Shown piece after piece: positions 56,647-64,000 of a stretch of DNA of 64,000 nucleotides (within the stretch, counting starts at the first letter, position 1; each line of letters begins with the position of its first letter). Under the pieces are notes generated by a model. It did not search any database, was not told the origin of the DNA, and worked only from the letters and a program-made list of their open reading frames with translations. Source of the DNA: a virus; IMG/VR virus record IMGVR_UViG_3300011114_000961, positions 1-64,000 of that record; one strand, 5' to 3'. A program made the translations under genes and the position numbers.

Positions 56647-56652
56647 TAAATA
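56647..56652 (+). promoter_or_regulatory. late promoter core (GTAAATA)
   Basis: GTAAATATAG, ending 8 bases before the 1462-residue gene's ATG. Confidence 0.58.
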
Positions 56653-56660
56653 TAGTTCGT

Positions 56661-59600
56661 ATGAACTTCAATGAACTAGATCAATTCCGCCTGAGCGACA
56701 CTGTAAAATACCATAATCGACTTAACCGTCGGTTGTGGGGTTCAAATGAACATCTGCTGCCAGATGTTCGTGACAAACTGCTGGCAATTGCAGAAGACTT
56801 CCGTGAATTCTTGGGAGTGGACAATCTCCGAGTGCAAGACATCACACTGTCGGGGTCAAATGCAGCATACAACTATACTGACCACAGCGACATTGATCTA
56901 CATTTGATAGTGGACATGCCTGATGATCCTGTGTATCAGGAACTGTTCAACGCTAAAAAATACCAATACAACGACGAACACAATTTGACCATTGGCGGTG
57001 CTGATGTGGAATTGTATGTGCAACCTGCAGGCCAGCCGCATGTGAGTCAGGGCATTTATTCAGTCAAGGATGGCAAATGGATACAAGTGCCGCGCCGCCG
57101 ACGAGCACAGATTGATGACTCATGTGTGCGTGACAAAGCAGCTGATCTAGACGCTAGAATACACGCTGCTGTTGAGTCTGGCAATGCTGATATGATGTCC
57201 ACCCTGTGGAACAAGATCAAAGCCATGCGCCAAATTGGGCTGGAACAGCATGGGGAATTTGGTTGCGAAAACATCACGTTCAAAGTGCTGCGCGATCAAG
57301 GCTGCATCCGACTGCTGAAAGATGCTCACGTGGCAGCACAAGATCATGCCATGAGTCTAGTGGAAAAGAACAGAGAAAAAGGTCGTGTGACCTATGGGTT
57401 TGGCCATCGCATCGCAGAAGATGTCACAATAACTCCAGATGGGGTCAGTGCCAGTACCCGAATGTTCTTGAGTGAAAAAGGCGACGAGGACAATCAGGCA
57501 GTGAATGATTTTATCCAGCATGTGGTCACGGAACTGGGCATTGATCCTGCTCCCAAAATAGTCATACACACAGATCCTGAATGGAGTGAAGGCAATCACA
57601 GCTTTGGACGTTATGAGCCAGAATCAAACACTCTCAATGTGAGCTTGCCCAATCGCCATATCCTGGATGTGTTCCGCACCATAGCACATGAACTGGTGCA
57701 TTGTGATCAACATCAGACGCAAGGTGGCCTGCCACTGGATGCTGGAGAAACTGGCAGTGAATACGAAAATGATGCCAATGCCAGAGCTGGCATCATCATG
57801 CGAGATTTTGCTGCGTCACATCCTGAATACTTTGCCGCAGAATCCCTGGGCGAAGGTGCGTCAGGATACATTCCCAAGAACAAAAAGGAAGCGGCCATGC
57901 CACAGTATGCCATGGCCTTGAGTGTGGATGTGCGTCCGGGACAAACAGGCCGAGAAGCCAACAAGATGGCATTGCAAACAGGGCCCAACGGAGAGCCCAA
58001 GTTGTTGATCAAGTCTGTGAATCTACGTGAAAGTTCTATGCCGCAACCGTCGCAGGGTCAGGGCAAGTATCGTGACCTCAATGAGCCATTGGGGCCTGAA
58101 TTCAAACCCACCATGCCCAAAGGCACAGTACGAGTAGATGTGAGTGACGTGTATGACTGGTACAAGTTGGGCAAGCACATTGCCAATCTGGATCGTGCTG
58201 ATCCCAGCGAATTTGGCAAAGGGCCACCCAGCACTATTGTGAGCTTTGGTGACGAAGATACTGAACACAAGTACATCAATAAGTTAGAAAAATTAGGGTT
58301 ATCAACCACTGACATTGATCCTGTTGATCCTAACCAGCCCAAAGGCATGAAGCGTCAAAAAACTGACCCTACCTACAATGTGGCTGAAAATAAATTGGTA
58401 GCAAGCCTGCGACAAGAATTGAGATTGTTTGAAGATCAGGATCTGTTTGAAATCAACATGGGTGGCAAGAATCTGCGTCGAGAAGCAGCCAAGACAGGTG
58501 CCCTGGCTGGTATGGAATTTGAAATGATTGTGCCCAACACTTCATCCGAAGATGATGAACTAGAACCCGACTTTGATTCTGATGAACGTGCCAGCAGCCC
58601 TAGAGATATTCAAGATTTTTTCTATGATGGTGACTACAACGGTCGCAGAAATGCCCAGGAGTTGGTTGATCGCATGCTGGATGATTACGGCGACTGGCAA
58701 GTGGAACAGTTTGATACTCGCTGGGATTCAGATGCTAAAACATTCATCTACGATTACATCCGAGAAAATGTTGACGAAGATAGCATCAGAGAGTTGTTGG
58801 ATCTAGAATCAGAGGACGAGCTTGGTAAAAAAGAATATCAACTGGCTGCGGACATGATTGTTACTGAACAACTACAACCTTTCTATGATGATGCATTGGA
58901 ACAGTCCCGCGATGAGTTCTACGAAAATGACAATTTTGAAGAATGGTTGGGTGACTCTGGCCTGGGCCACATGAGTGATATCTATCATCGTTATAATGGA
59001 ATTATACATTGGCCACACTATACCAGCAGTCTTGCTGGTGGCACCAGCGTTGAAGATATAGCAGACGATTTCAGTCGGGCGGTGGGTCGTCCTGTAAAGG
59101 CATCTTCAGGGTATCATTCCAGCAGTGTGGAGAGTCCTGCGCCGGGCAAAAACTTCTATGTGGTAGAACCCGATGGCAGTTTGGAACCGGATGACCCACA
59201 AGATTCAGGCCTGGAGTTTGTGAGCCCACCATTGCCTATAGATGACATCATGAGTGACTTGAACAAGGTCAAAGCCTGGGCCAATCGCATGGGCTGCTAC
59301 ACCAATGATTCTACTGGGCTACACATCAATATCTCAGTGCCCAATTACAGCCAGAATCGACTGGATTTTGTAAAGCTGGCCCTGCTGATGGGCGACGAAT
59401 ATGTGTTAGAGCAGTTTGGGCGGGCAGGTAACTCCTACGCCAAGAGTGCCATGGGCAAAGTGCGTGATCATGTGCGTCAACGGCCTTATGAAGCAAAATA
59501 TTTGTTGGACAAGATGAAAGGGCACATGGGTGCTTTGGCTAGTAAAGCCATACACTCGGGCTCAACAGAAAAATACACCAGTATCAACACCAAGGATGGG

Positions 59601-61049
59601 CACATTGAGTTTCGTAGCCCCGGCGGAGACTGGTTGGACGACAACTTTGACAAGATTGAAAACACTCTCATGAGATTCACAGTGGCCATGAGTGCTGCAT
59701 TAGATCCTGAAGCGTATAGACAAGAGTATCTGAAAAAACTATACAAGATATTGGCACCCAAAGATGAAAAAGATCCCCTGGCTGTATTTGCCAAGTATGC
59801 CGCAGGCGAACTACCTGCTGCTGCGCTAAAGAGTTTTGTGCGGCAAGCACAAGCCGACCGCAAGGCCAAGAAGTCTGGTGAGGACATTGTGAATGGTCAT
59901 CGATGGAGAGTGTCATTGAAGCCTGAATTGGGTGGCGGCGTGGTAGAAGTGATTGCCGCTGACCCTGTAGATGCCAAGAAGCAGGCCATAAAACAGCAGC
60001 CCAACTGGAGATTTCATGATGATGCACTGACTGTGACCAGACTGGATGAGCCCGCAGCAGGAGCCAGTACCACAGCATCACATCCCCAAGGCCGTGGCAG
60101 ACCCAATGACCCCAACGGTCAACTGGCCATAGTGCGACGTGATGATCCTCGAGTCTACAGCTACGGCAGCGGAACATCAGGACCTGCACCAGACTACTTG
60201 TTTAGATTTACCCTAGGGGACGGCTATAGCCAAGCCCAACTTCGTTCTGTGATGTCGGCCTGGGCTGCTCGAGAAAATGCAAATGCTGCTGATTACATGA
60301 TTGTGGATACCACGCAGTTTGCAGCACCTGCATCAGCACCCGAAGCCGGTAGTGTGCAATGGAACATTGTTGCCGACGACGGAGATGTTGTGCATACTTT
60401 CTGGAATAGAAATGTGCAAGCAGATGCCAACGCAGCAGCACTAGCATGGGTGCAAGCCCATTGGCTACCGCCACTTAATATGGCTGCTCGCGGACCGTTT
60501 GAAGTGGTTCCTGTGCCTGCTGAAGTACCCGCTGATGCAGACACAGTCACTTACGAGATTTACGACCGAGAGGACAGCAGCCCCTTAGAAACATTCCAAG
60601 CGGCCAATGATGCAGCAGCTTTAGAATTCTTGAATCAATATAGAAGCATGGGTCCGCATACATTAAATTCGCAGCAGGCCACAGCAGCGTTTGGTGTTCG
60701 TCGAGCACCCATCCCAGGCAGCACCTTGGATCTAGCTCGTCAACGCTATAATGCAATAGCAGCAGCCAGCATGGCCGCTGATGCAGAACATGCTGCTAAC
60801 CGTCGGACACCTACTCCAATTCCTGGAGTGCAAGACATTGAGCCAGATGTTGCACAGTATACATCGCAGCCAGCAGCCGCGCCCCAGTGGGAAGTGTATC
60901 GACGTAGTGATGGAGTGAGCATGTTCCCGTTGGATGCTGCCACACAAGCTGCGGCCTGGGCAGAAGGTCGTCAATGGGTACAACAAACCAGCAACGACAC
61001 TGGCATAACACTCAACCCTGCTGACTACAGTGTGCGTCAAGCCCAGTAA
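56661..61049 (+). CDS. giant multi-enzyme 'polyvalent-like' protein
   Basis: 1462 residues. (1) A nucleotidyltransferase with GSNAAYNYTDHSDIDLHL (Ser66, Asp77, Asp79). (2) A zinc peptidase with HELVH at 343-347 and an acidic EYENDANARAG third-ligand region. (3) A cassette starting GASGYIPKNKKEA (about 399). (4) An amidoligase-like domain, about 610-1020: GMEFEMIVP, LEFVSPPLP, STGLHINISVP, HIEFRSPGGDW. (5) From about 1085, four or five degenerate repeats of 60-80 residues with a W-x-[VI] strand and an AAA-W helix. Possible prohead-protease sites I251-A-E253, L396-G-E398 and V574-A-E576 separate the modules. Likely packaged and injected; inferred. Confidence 0.78.
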   Translation: MNFNELDQFRLSDTVKYHNRLNRRLWGSNEHLLPDVRDKLLAIAEDFREFLGVDNLRVQDITLSGSNAAYNYTDHSDIDLHLIVDMPDDPVYQELFNAKKYQYNDEHNLTIGGADVELYVQPAGQPHVSQGIYSVKDGKWIQVPRRRRAQIDDSCVRDKAADLDARIHAAVESGNADMMSTLWNKIKAMRQIGLEQHGEFGCENITFKVLRDQGCIRLLKDAHVAAQDHAMSLVEKNREKGRVTYGFGHRIAEDVTITPDGVSASTRMFLSEKGDEDNQAVNDFIQHVVTELGIDPAPKIVIHTDPEWSEGNHSFGRYEPESNTLNVSLPNRHILDVFRTIAHELVHCDQHQTQGGLPLDAGETGSEYENDANARAGIIMRDFAASHPEYFAAESLGEGASGYIPKNKKEAAMPQYAMALSVDVRPGQTGREANKMALQTGPNGEPKLLIKSVNLRESSMPQPSQGQGKYRDLNEPLGPEFKPTMPKGTVRVDVSDVYDWYKLGKHIANLDRADPSEFGKGPPSTIVSFGDEDTEHKYINKLEKLGLSTTDIDPVDPNQPKGMKRQKTDPTYNVAENKLVASLRQELRLFEDQDLFEINMGGKNLRREAAKTGALAGMEFEMIVPNTSSEDDELEPDFDSDERASSPRDIQDFFYDGDYNGRRNAQELVDRMLDDYGDWQVEQFDTRWDSDAKTFIYDYIRENVDEDSIRELLDLESEDELGKKEYQLAADMIVTEQLQPFYDDALEQSRDEFYENDNFEEWLGDSGLGHMSDIYHRYNGIIHWPHYTSSLAGGTSVEDIADDFSRAVGRPVKASSGYHSSSVESPAPGKNFYVVEPDGSLEPDDPQDSGLEFVSPPLPIDDIMSDLNKVKAWANRMGCYTNDSTGLHINISVPNYSQNRLDFVKLALLMGDEYVLEQFGRAGNSYAKSAMGKVRDHVRQRPYEAKYLLDKMKGHMGALASKAIHSGSTEKYTSINTKDGHIEFRSPGGDWLDDNFDKIENTLMRFTVAMSAALDPEAYRQEYLKKLYKILAPKDEKDPLAVFAKYAAGELPAAALKSFVRQAQADRKAKKSGEDIVNGHRWRVSLKPELGGGVVEVIAADPVDAKKQAIKQQPNWRFHDDALTVTRLDEPAAGASTTASHPQGRGRPNDPNGQLAIVRRDDPRVYSYGSGTSGPAPDYLFRFTLGDGYSQAQLRSVMSAWAARENANAADYMIVDTTQFAAPASAPEAGSVQWNIVADDGDVVHTFWNRNVQADANAAALAWVQAHWLPPLNMAARGPFEVVPVPAEVPADADTVTYEIYDREDSSPLETFQAANDAAALEFLNQYRSMGPHTLNSQQATAAFGVRRAPIPGSTLDLARQRYNAIAAASMAADAEHAANRRTPTPIPGVQDIEPDVAQYTSQPAAAPQWEVYRRSDGVSMFPLDAATQAAAWAEGRQWVQQTSNDTGITLNPADYSVRQAQ

Positions 61050-61081
61050 AATAGCTCTAATTCGGCTGATTGACCACACGC

Positions 61082-61087
61082 TAAATA
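61082..61087 (+). promoter_or_regulatory. late promoter core (CTAAATA)
   Basis: TAAATA ends 5 bases before the ATG at 61093. Confidence 0.6.
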
Positions 61088-61092
61088 CCCAT

Positions 61093-61599
61093 ATGCGAGC
61101 AAGAGAATTTATTACCGAAAACTTTGCTGATGGTCGACATCCTGAAGACAAAGGTGATTCAAAACGCCATCATGTGCCCACTAAATCCAGTGTGAGCAAC
61201 TTACGCAAATTTGCTAAAAATCACTCGGGCAGGGCAGCACAACTAGCCCACTGGATGGCCAACATGAAAAGTGGCAAGCGCAAAAAGACCAACGAAACCA
61301 TAATTGGCAATCTACACTTTCCTCAGCTGACTGTGGCAATAGACGATCATGCTGTGGATCGCACACGCACACGTGGTATCAATCCACATGCCATAGATCA
61401 AAGTCTAAAGAAATTAAACGGCATTGCTGATCAGCTGGCACAGGTAGAACCCAACACACAAGTATGGGCTTATGATCCCGAAACACAACTGGGCTTGGGC
61501 ATGCGACGTATCAGCAGCCAGAACATGTTGTTCAAACTCAAAACTGTGGTAAACAGTAGGCCATTTGACGGCCCAATTCCTATCATTGACCTATCATGA
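61093..61599 (+). CDS. probable internal (packaged) virion protein with capsid-targeting-like N-terminus
   Basis: 168 residues, start set by the late promoter 5 bases upstream. The N-terminus MRAREFITENF resembles the capsid-targeting peptide of T4 internal proteins (MKTYQEFI-x-E), with F-I-T-E a possible prohead-protease site. The rest is basic (SGKRKKTNETIIGN) and has HAVDRTRTRGINPHAIDQSL, similar to toxin-like or nuclease-like small folds. Function after injection unknown. Confidence 0.7.
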   Translation: MRAREFITENFADGRHPEDKGDSKRHHVPTKSSVSNLRKFAKNHSGRAAQLAHWMANMKSGKRKKTNETIIGNLHFPQLTVAIDDHAVDRTRTRGINPHAIDQSLKKLNGIADQLAQVEPNTQVWAYDPETQLGLGMRRISSQNMLFKLKTVVNSRPFDGPIPIIDLS

Positions 61600-62255
61600 C
61601 AGTCCGCAAAACCATAGCACTTTTTGTAGCCGATCCCAAATGTTCAGTGCAAAGTGTCAATGGTATGATGCAGGCGTTGTCACCACAGTATAACTTCAAG
61701 ATGTTTGGAAAAAATGTCTTGGAAGATTGTTTCTTTGATGACGTGGACATCGTGGCGTTTCCTGGCGGCATAGGAGACTCAGACAGCTTCTATCGCTTGT
61801 TCCGCAACAATGGCGATCGAGTGATAGACTTCGTGCAAAAAGGCGGTTACTATCTGGGCATCTGCATGGGTGCTTACTGGGCCGGCAGTCATTACTTTGA
61901 TATACTTGACGGTGTGGATGCCGCACAATACATCCGGCGTCCCGGCACAGACACTCGACGGCCGCATGCCAAAGGACTTGATGTGACCTGGCGCGGCCGC
62001 GAAGAAAAGATGTTTTTTTATGACGGGTGTGCGTTGGTAGGCAATCCAAAACGATTCAAAACTGTTGCCACATACGCCAATGGCGATGCCATGGCCATCA
62101 TGCAGGGCCGCATAGGCCTGATAGGCTGTCACCCCGAAAGTGAAAAGTTCTGGTACAACGGCTGGAGTTGGATGAAACCGCACTGGCATGAACGGCGCCA
62201 TCATCAATTGCTGCTGAGCTTTGTGAATCAACTGGTCAAACAACCTGTGTATTGA
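61596..62255 (+). CDS. class I glutamine amidotransferase-like protein (BPL_N type)
   Basis: 219 residues. VAFPGGIGDSDSF, YLGICMGAYWAGS (nucleophile Cys about 90) and GLIGCHPESEKFWY (His about 178 and Glu about 180) form a Cys-His-Glu triad of the GATase fold, in the version found N-terminal to biotin ligases. It could release ammonia or modify an amide. It lies two genes from the amidoligase-like protein, a neighbour pattern seen for amide-forming systems. ATGA overlap with the internal-protein gene. Confidence 0.8.
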   Translation: MTVRKTIALFVADPKCSVQSVNGMMQALSPQYNFKMFGKNVLEDCFFDDVDIVAFPGGIGDSDSFYRLFRNNGDRVIDFVQKGGYYLGICMGAYWAGSHYFDILDGVDAAQYIRRPGTDTRRPHAKGLDVTWRGREEKMFFYDGCALVGNPKRFKTVATYANGDAMAIMQGRIGLIGCHPESEKFWYNGWSWMKPHWHERRHHQLLLSFVNQLVKQPVY

Positions 62256-62286
62256 TACTGTAATGCTGTTGTAACAATCATCTTTG

Positions 62287-62292
62287 TAAATA
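62287..62292 (+). promoter_or_regulatory. late promoter core (GTAAATA)
   Basis: TAAATA ends 4 bases before the LpxH-like ATG at 62297. Confidence 0.58.
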
Positions 62293-62296
62293 CAGC

Positions 62297-63061
62297 ATGG
62301 AGAAAACATATCGCAGTATCTTTATCTCCGATGTGCATCTTGGCACAAGGGATTGTCAAGCAGACCGACTCAACAATTTCCTCAAACACAACACCTGTGA
62401 CACTTTATACCTTGTGGGAGATATAATTGATGCCTGGAGAATCCAACAAAACAAATGGCGCTGGAAACAAAGCCACACTAATGTGGTCCGTCGTGTTCTC
62501 GGTCATGCTAAACGCGGCACTCGTGTTGTTTATATTGCAGGTAATCACGACGAATTTTTAAGACCCATGATTCCATATGGGTTCAGTTTTGGCCTGGTTG
62601 AGATACACAATCAAACGGAACATATAGGTGCAGACGGTCGACATTATCTTGTGGTACACGGAGACTTGTTTGACGGTATAACTAGATTGGCACCTTGGAT
62701 AAGTTTTTTAGGAGACAAAGCATATGATGTCATTTTATCAGTTAATAGCAAATTCAATTGGCTACGCCATCGCATGGGTTTTGGGTACTTTAGTCTTAGT
62801 CAATATCTCAAAGCAAGAGTAAAGAAAGCAGTAGATTTTATATTCCACTTTGAAAAGAATCTTGCCGCTTACTGTAAGAAACGCGGATATGATGGGGTTA
62901 TCTGCGGCCACATACACCATGCCGAGATCAAAGATATAGATGGTGTTCGATACATGAACGACGGCGACTGGGTGGAATCATGCACAGCACTGGTTGAACA
63001 TCACGACGGTCGTTGGGAAATCATCACATGGACCCGGGAGAAGGACAATGAAATTAAGTGA
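62297..63061 (+). CDS. lpxH: LpxH-like UDP-2,3-diacylglucosamine diphosphatase
   Basis: 254 residues. Metallophosphoesterase motifs in LpxH-type context: SDVHLGTRDCQADRL, LVGDIIDAWRI, IAGNHDEFLRP, LVVHGDLFD, GHIHHAEIKDIDG and NDGDWVESC. LpxH hydrolyses UDP-diacylglucosamine to lipid X in lipid A synthesis; the W-rich WRWKQSH and tail are typical of LpxH2-like proteins. It would act at the inner membrane and alter lipopolysaccharide late in infection. No Shine-Dalgarno sequence. Confidence 0.85.
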   Translation: MEKTYRSIFISDVHLGTRDCQADRLNNFLKHNTCDTLYLVGDIIDAWRIQQNKWRWKQSHTNVVRRVLGHAKRGTRVVYIAGNHDEFLRPMIPYGFSFGLVEIHNQTEHIGADGRHYLVVHGDLFDGITRLAPWISFLGDKAYDVILSVNSKFNWLRHRMGFGYFSLSQYLKARVKKAVDFIFHFEKNLAAYCKKRGYDGVICGHIHHAEIKDIDGVRYMNDGDWVESCTALVEHHDGRWEIITWTREKDNEIK

Positions 63062-63758
63062 TAAAATTACCATAGTTGTGCCTTGCAAGAATGAAGAAAA
63101 TTATATTCATCATTTGTTAGATTCATTACGCTCACAAAACATAGGTGATACTAGAGTCATTATTGCTGATTGTTCTACGGATAACACCAGACAAGTTATA
63201 CGTGATAACAGTTGGGAATTGAATGTTGAGATCATTGAGGGAGGACCTGTTTCAGTGGCCAAGAACAATGGGGCAAGATTAGTTACTACTCCCTACATCT
63301 TATTCATTGACGCTGATGTTCGTTTTTTTAAATACGATGTGATCCATGATGCTGTCAATAAAATTGAATCAATGAACCTTGATCTTGTTGGATTGAACAT
63401 CAAGTGCTATGACAATGACATAAGAGCAAAGTTTGGGTTTACTATTTTTAACACTATAAATCACACATTGAAATATTTCTCACCATTTGCCGTTGGTGCT
63501 TTTATGCTCACACGTAGGGATCGATTTGAAGAATATGGCGGATTTCCCGAACAGCTGACCACAAGCGAAGACTACTTTTTGTCTAGAAAGTACAGTCCAA
63601 GAAAGTTTAGAATTGTCCGACATCATCTTGGCCAAGATTCACGCAGGTTTAAAAAAATGGGCTACATGGGCATGGCCCGATACTTGGTTAAGAATTTTAT
63701 CAATCGCAATAATAAAACATACTGGGACAGTTTAGATAATAGCAAATATTGGACGTAA
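63048..63758 (+). CDS. family 2 glycosyltransferase
   Basis: 236 residues from ATG 63048, preceded by GAGAAGGA and overlapping lpxH by 14 bases. ITIVVPCKNEENYIHHLLDS, IIADCSTDNTRQVI and LFIDADVRFF (DxD) are classic GT2 motifs, with TSEDYFLSRK as the acceptor-side ED. Hydrophobic stretch near 160 (YFSPFAVGAFML) suggests membrane proximity. With LpxH it suggests lipid or LPS modification. Confidence 0.87.
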   Translation: MKLSDKITIVVPCKNEENYIHHLLDSLRSQNIGDTRVIIADCSTDNTRQVIRDNSWELNVEIIEGGPVSVAKNNGARLVTTPYILFIDADVRFFKYDVIHDAVNKIESMNLDLVGLNIKCYDNDIRAKFGFTIFNTINHTLKYFSPFAVGAFMLTRRDRFEEYGGFPEQLTTSEDYFLSRKYSPRKFRIVRHHLGQDSRRFKKMGYMGMARYLVKNFINRNNKTYWDSLDNSKYWT

Positions 63759-63781
63759 TATTAGTGTAACGGTAATGTCTT

Positions 63782-63787
63782 TAAATA
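63782..63787 (+). promoter_or_regulatory. late promoter core (TTAAATA)
   Basis: TAAATA 48 bases before the last gene's start, followed by a hairpin at 63792. Confidence 0.52.
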
Positions 63788-63791
63788 CTTG

Positions 63792-63808
63792 TGTGCCATG
63801 GTGGCACA
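63792..63808 (+). other. leader hairpin
   Basis: TGTGCCA / TGGCACA with loop TGG lies at the predicted 5' end of the late transcript. No T-run follows, so it is probably a stabilising leader element rather than a terminator. Confidence 0.55.
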
Positions 63809-63834
63809 AACCCAATAACCCAAAGGAGCAACCC

Positions 63835-64000
63835 ATGAGATTTGAAGACCTAGCCTTACGCCTGCAAGCAGTTGAAGCCAAATTGGCCACACTGACCGGC
63901 ACCACAATTGACACAGTAGCACCTGCTACCATTGACCAACTTGACATGAGATTGACTGCTGTTGAATCCCAGGTCAACCAAATGATTGCTGAAAAGACTC
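63835..64000 (+). CDS. coiled-coil protein, partial at window end
   Basis: The first 55 codons begin MRFEDLALRLQAVEAKLATL and continue as heptad-like helices (LDMRLTAVESQVNQMIAEK). AAAGGAG precedes it. The gene runs off the window. Probably structural because of its late promoter and hairpin leader. Confidence 0.7.
   Translation, partial: MRFEDLALRLQAVEAKLATLTGTTIDTVAPATIDQLDMRLTAVESQVNQMIAEKT

Noticed and set aside
1-64000. tRNA, rRNA or integrase/attachment sites
   Set aside because: I looked for cloverleaf-like segments with CCA ends and for recombinase motifs in the gaps; gaps are short and show only promoters, terminators and leaders.

Overview
The window reads as an internal piece (both ends lie inside gene runs) of a large, tailed, T4-related myophage infecting a Gram-negative host, probably a freshwater or marine proteobacterium. 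Supporting evidence: a T4-type sliding-clamp loader ATPase (35242-36165), a GroES-like co-chaperonin, PhoH, long repetitive tail-fibre genes, a two-component spanin with a lipobox outer subunit, and about fifteen T4-style late promoter cores (TAAATA) at gene starts. Genes are tightly packed, mostly on the + strand, and very often joined by ATGA or TAATG stop/start overlaps. A TctC/Bug-type solute receptor and LpxH-like and glycosyltransferase genes fit a Gram-negative host; TctC families are richest in Betaproteobacteria, so that host is my guess, not a result. I see no terminase, capsid, portal, polymerase, tRNA, rRNA, CRISPR array or integrase here.

Layout. 1-16.7 kb is an early/accessory region: ClpP, a gamma-glutamylcyclotransferase-like protein, a SWIM zinc-finger protein, metallophosphoesterase, ParB-like and GIY-YIG-like proteins, NAD synthetase, a SleB-type hydrolase and many small unknown genes. 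It is punctuated by nearly identical strong promoters (TTGACC, exactly 17 bp, usually TGn-TATAAT) and intrinsic terminators. 16.65-18.86 kb is a tandem array of nine short, diverged paralogues all ending in a Leu-Arg/Lys-Trp motif. 18.9-20.4 kb holds an SH3-barrel-like protein, translation initiation factor IF-1, an Fe/Mn superoxide dismutase and an A-type Fe-S carrier. 20.4-33 kb is the tail-fibre/adhesin region (two genes on the minus strand, four on plus). 33-38 kb is a replication/chaperone block: DnaE-motif protein, co-chaperonin, clamp loader, radical SAM protein, HAD phosphatase. PhoH and a frame-disrupted late gene lie on the minus strand next to it.

39-47.9 kb is a late block: conserved T4-like virion-associated genes, a mosaic protein made of short cassettes separated by VAE-type sites, a deaminase, then a surface/small-molecule modification cluster (methyltransferase, TctC, sulfotransferase-like, 2OG oxygenase-like, two SGNH hydrolases, kinase-nucleotidyltransferase fusion). 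47.9-50.1 kb is the lysis cassette (Rz, Rz1, GH19 endolysin, holin). 50.15-53.3 kb carries DnaJ-like and ClpA; the ClpA keeps the ClpP-docking tripeptide, so ClpA and ClpP may form a complete phage ClpAP protease. 53.3-64 kb contains structural genes, a second nucleotidyltransferase, two glycosyltransferases, a 1462-residue multi-enzyme protein (nucleotidyltransferase, HExxH peptidase, amidoligase-like, C-terminal repeats), a packaged-protein candidate, a class I glutamine amidotransferase-like protein and LpxH.

Two regulatory classes emerge. Sigma70-like promoters drive the small accessory genes; TAAATA late promoters drive virion, lysis and surface-modification genes. In both classes the promoter often sits so close to the ATG that the mRNA should be leaderless or nearly so. 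All functional calls are from reading motifs by eye; no database search was run.
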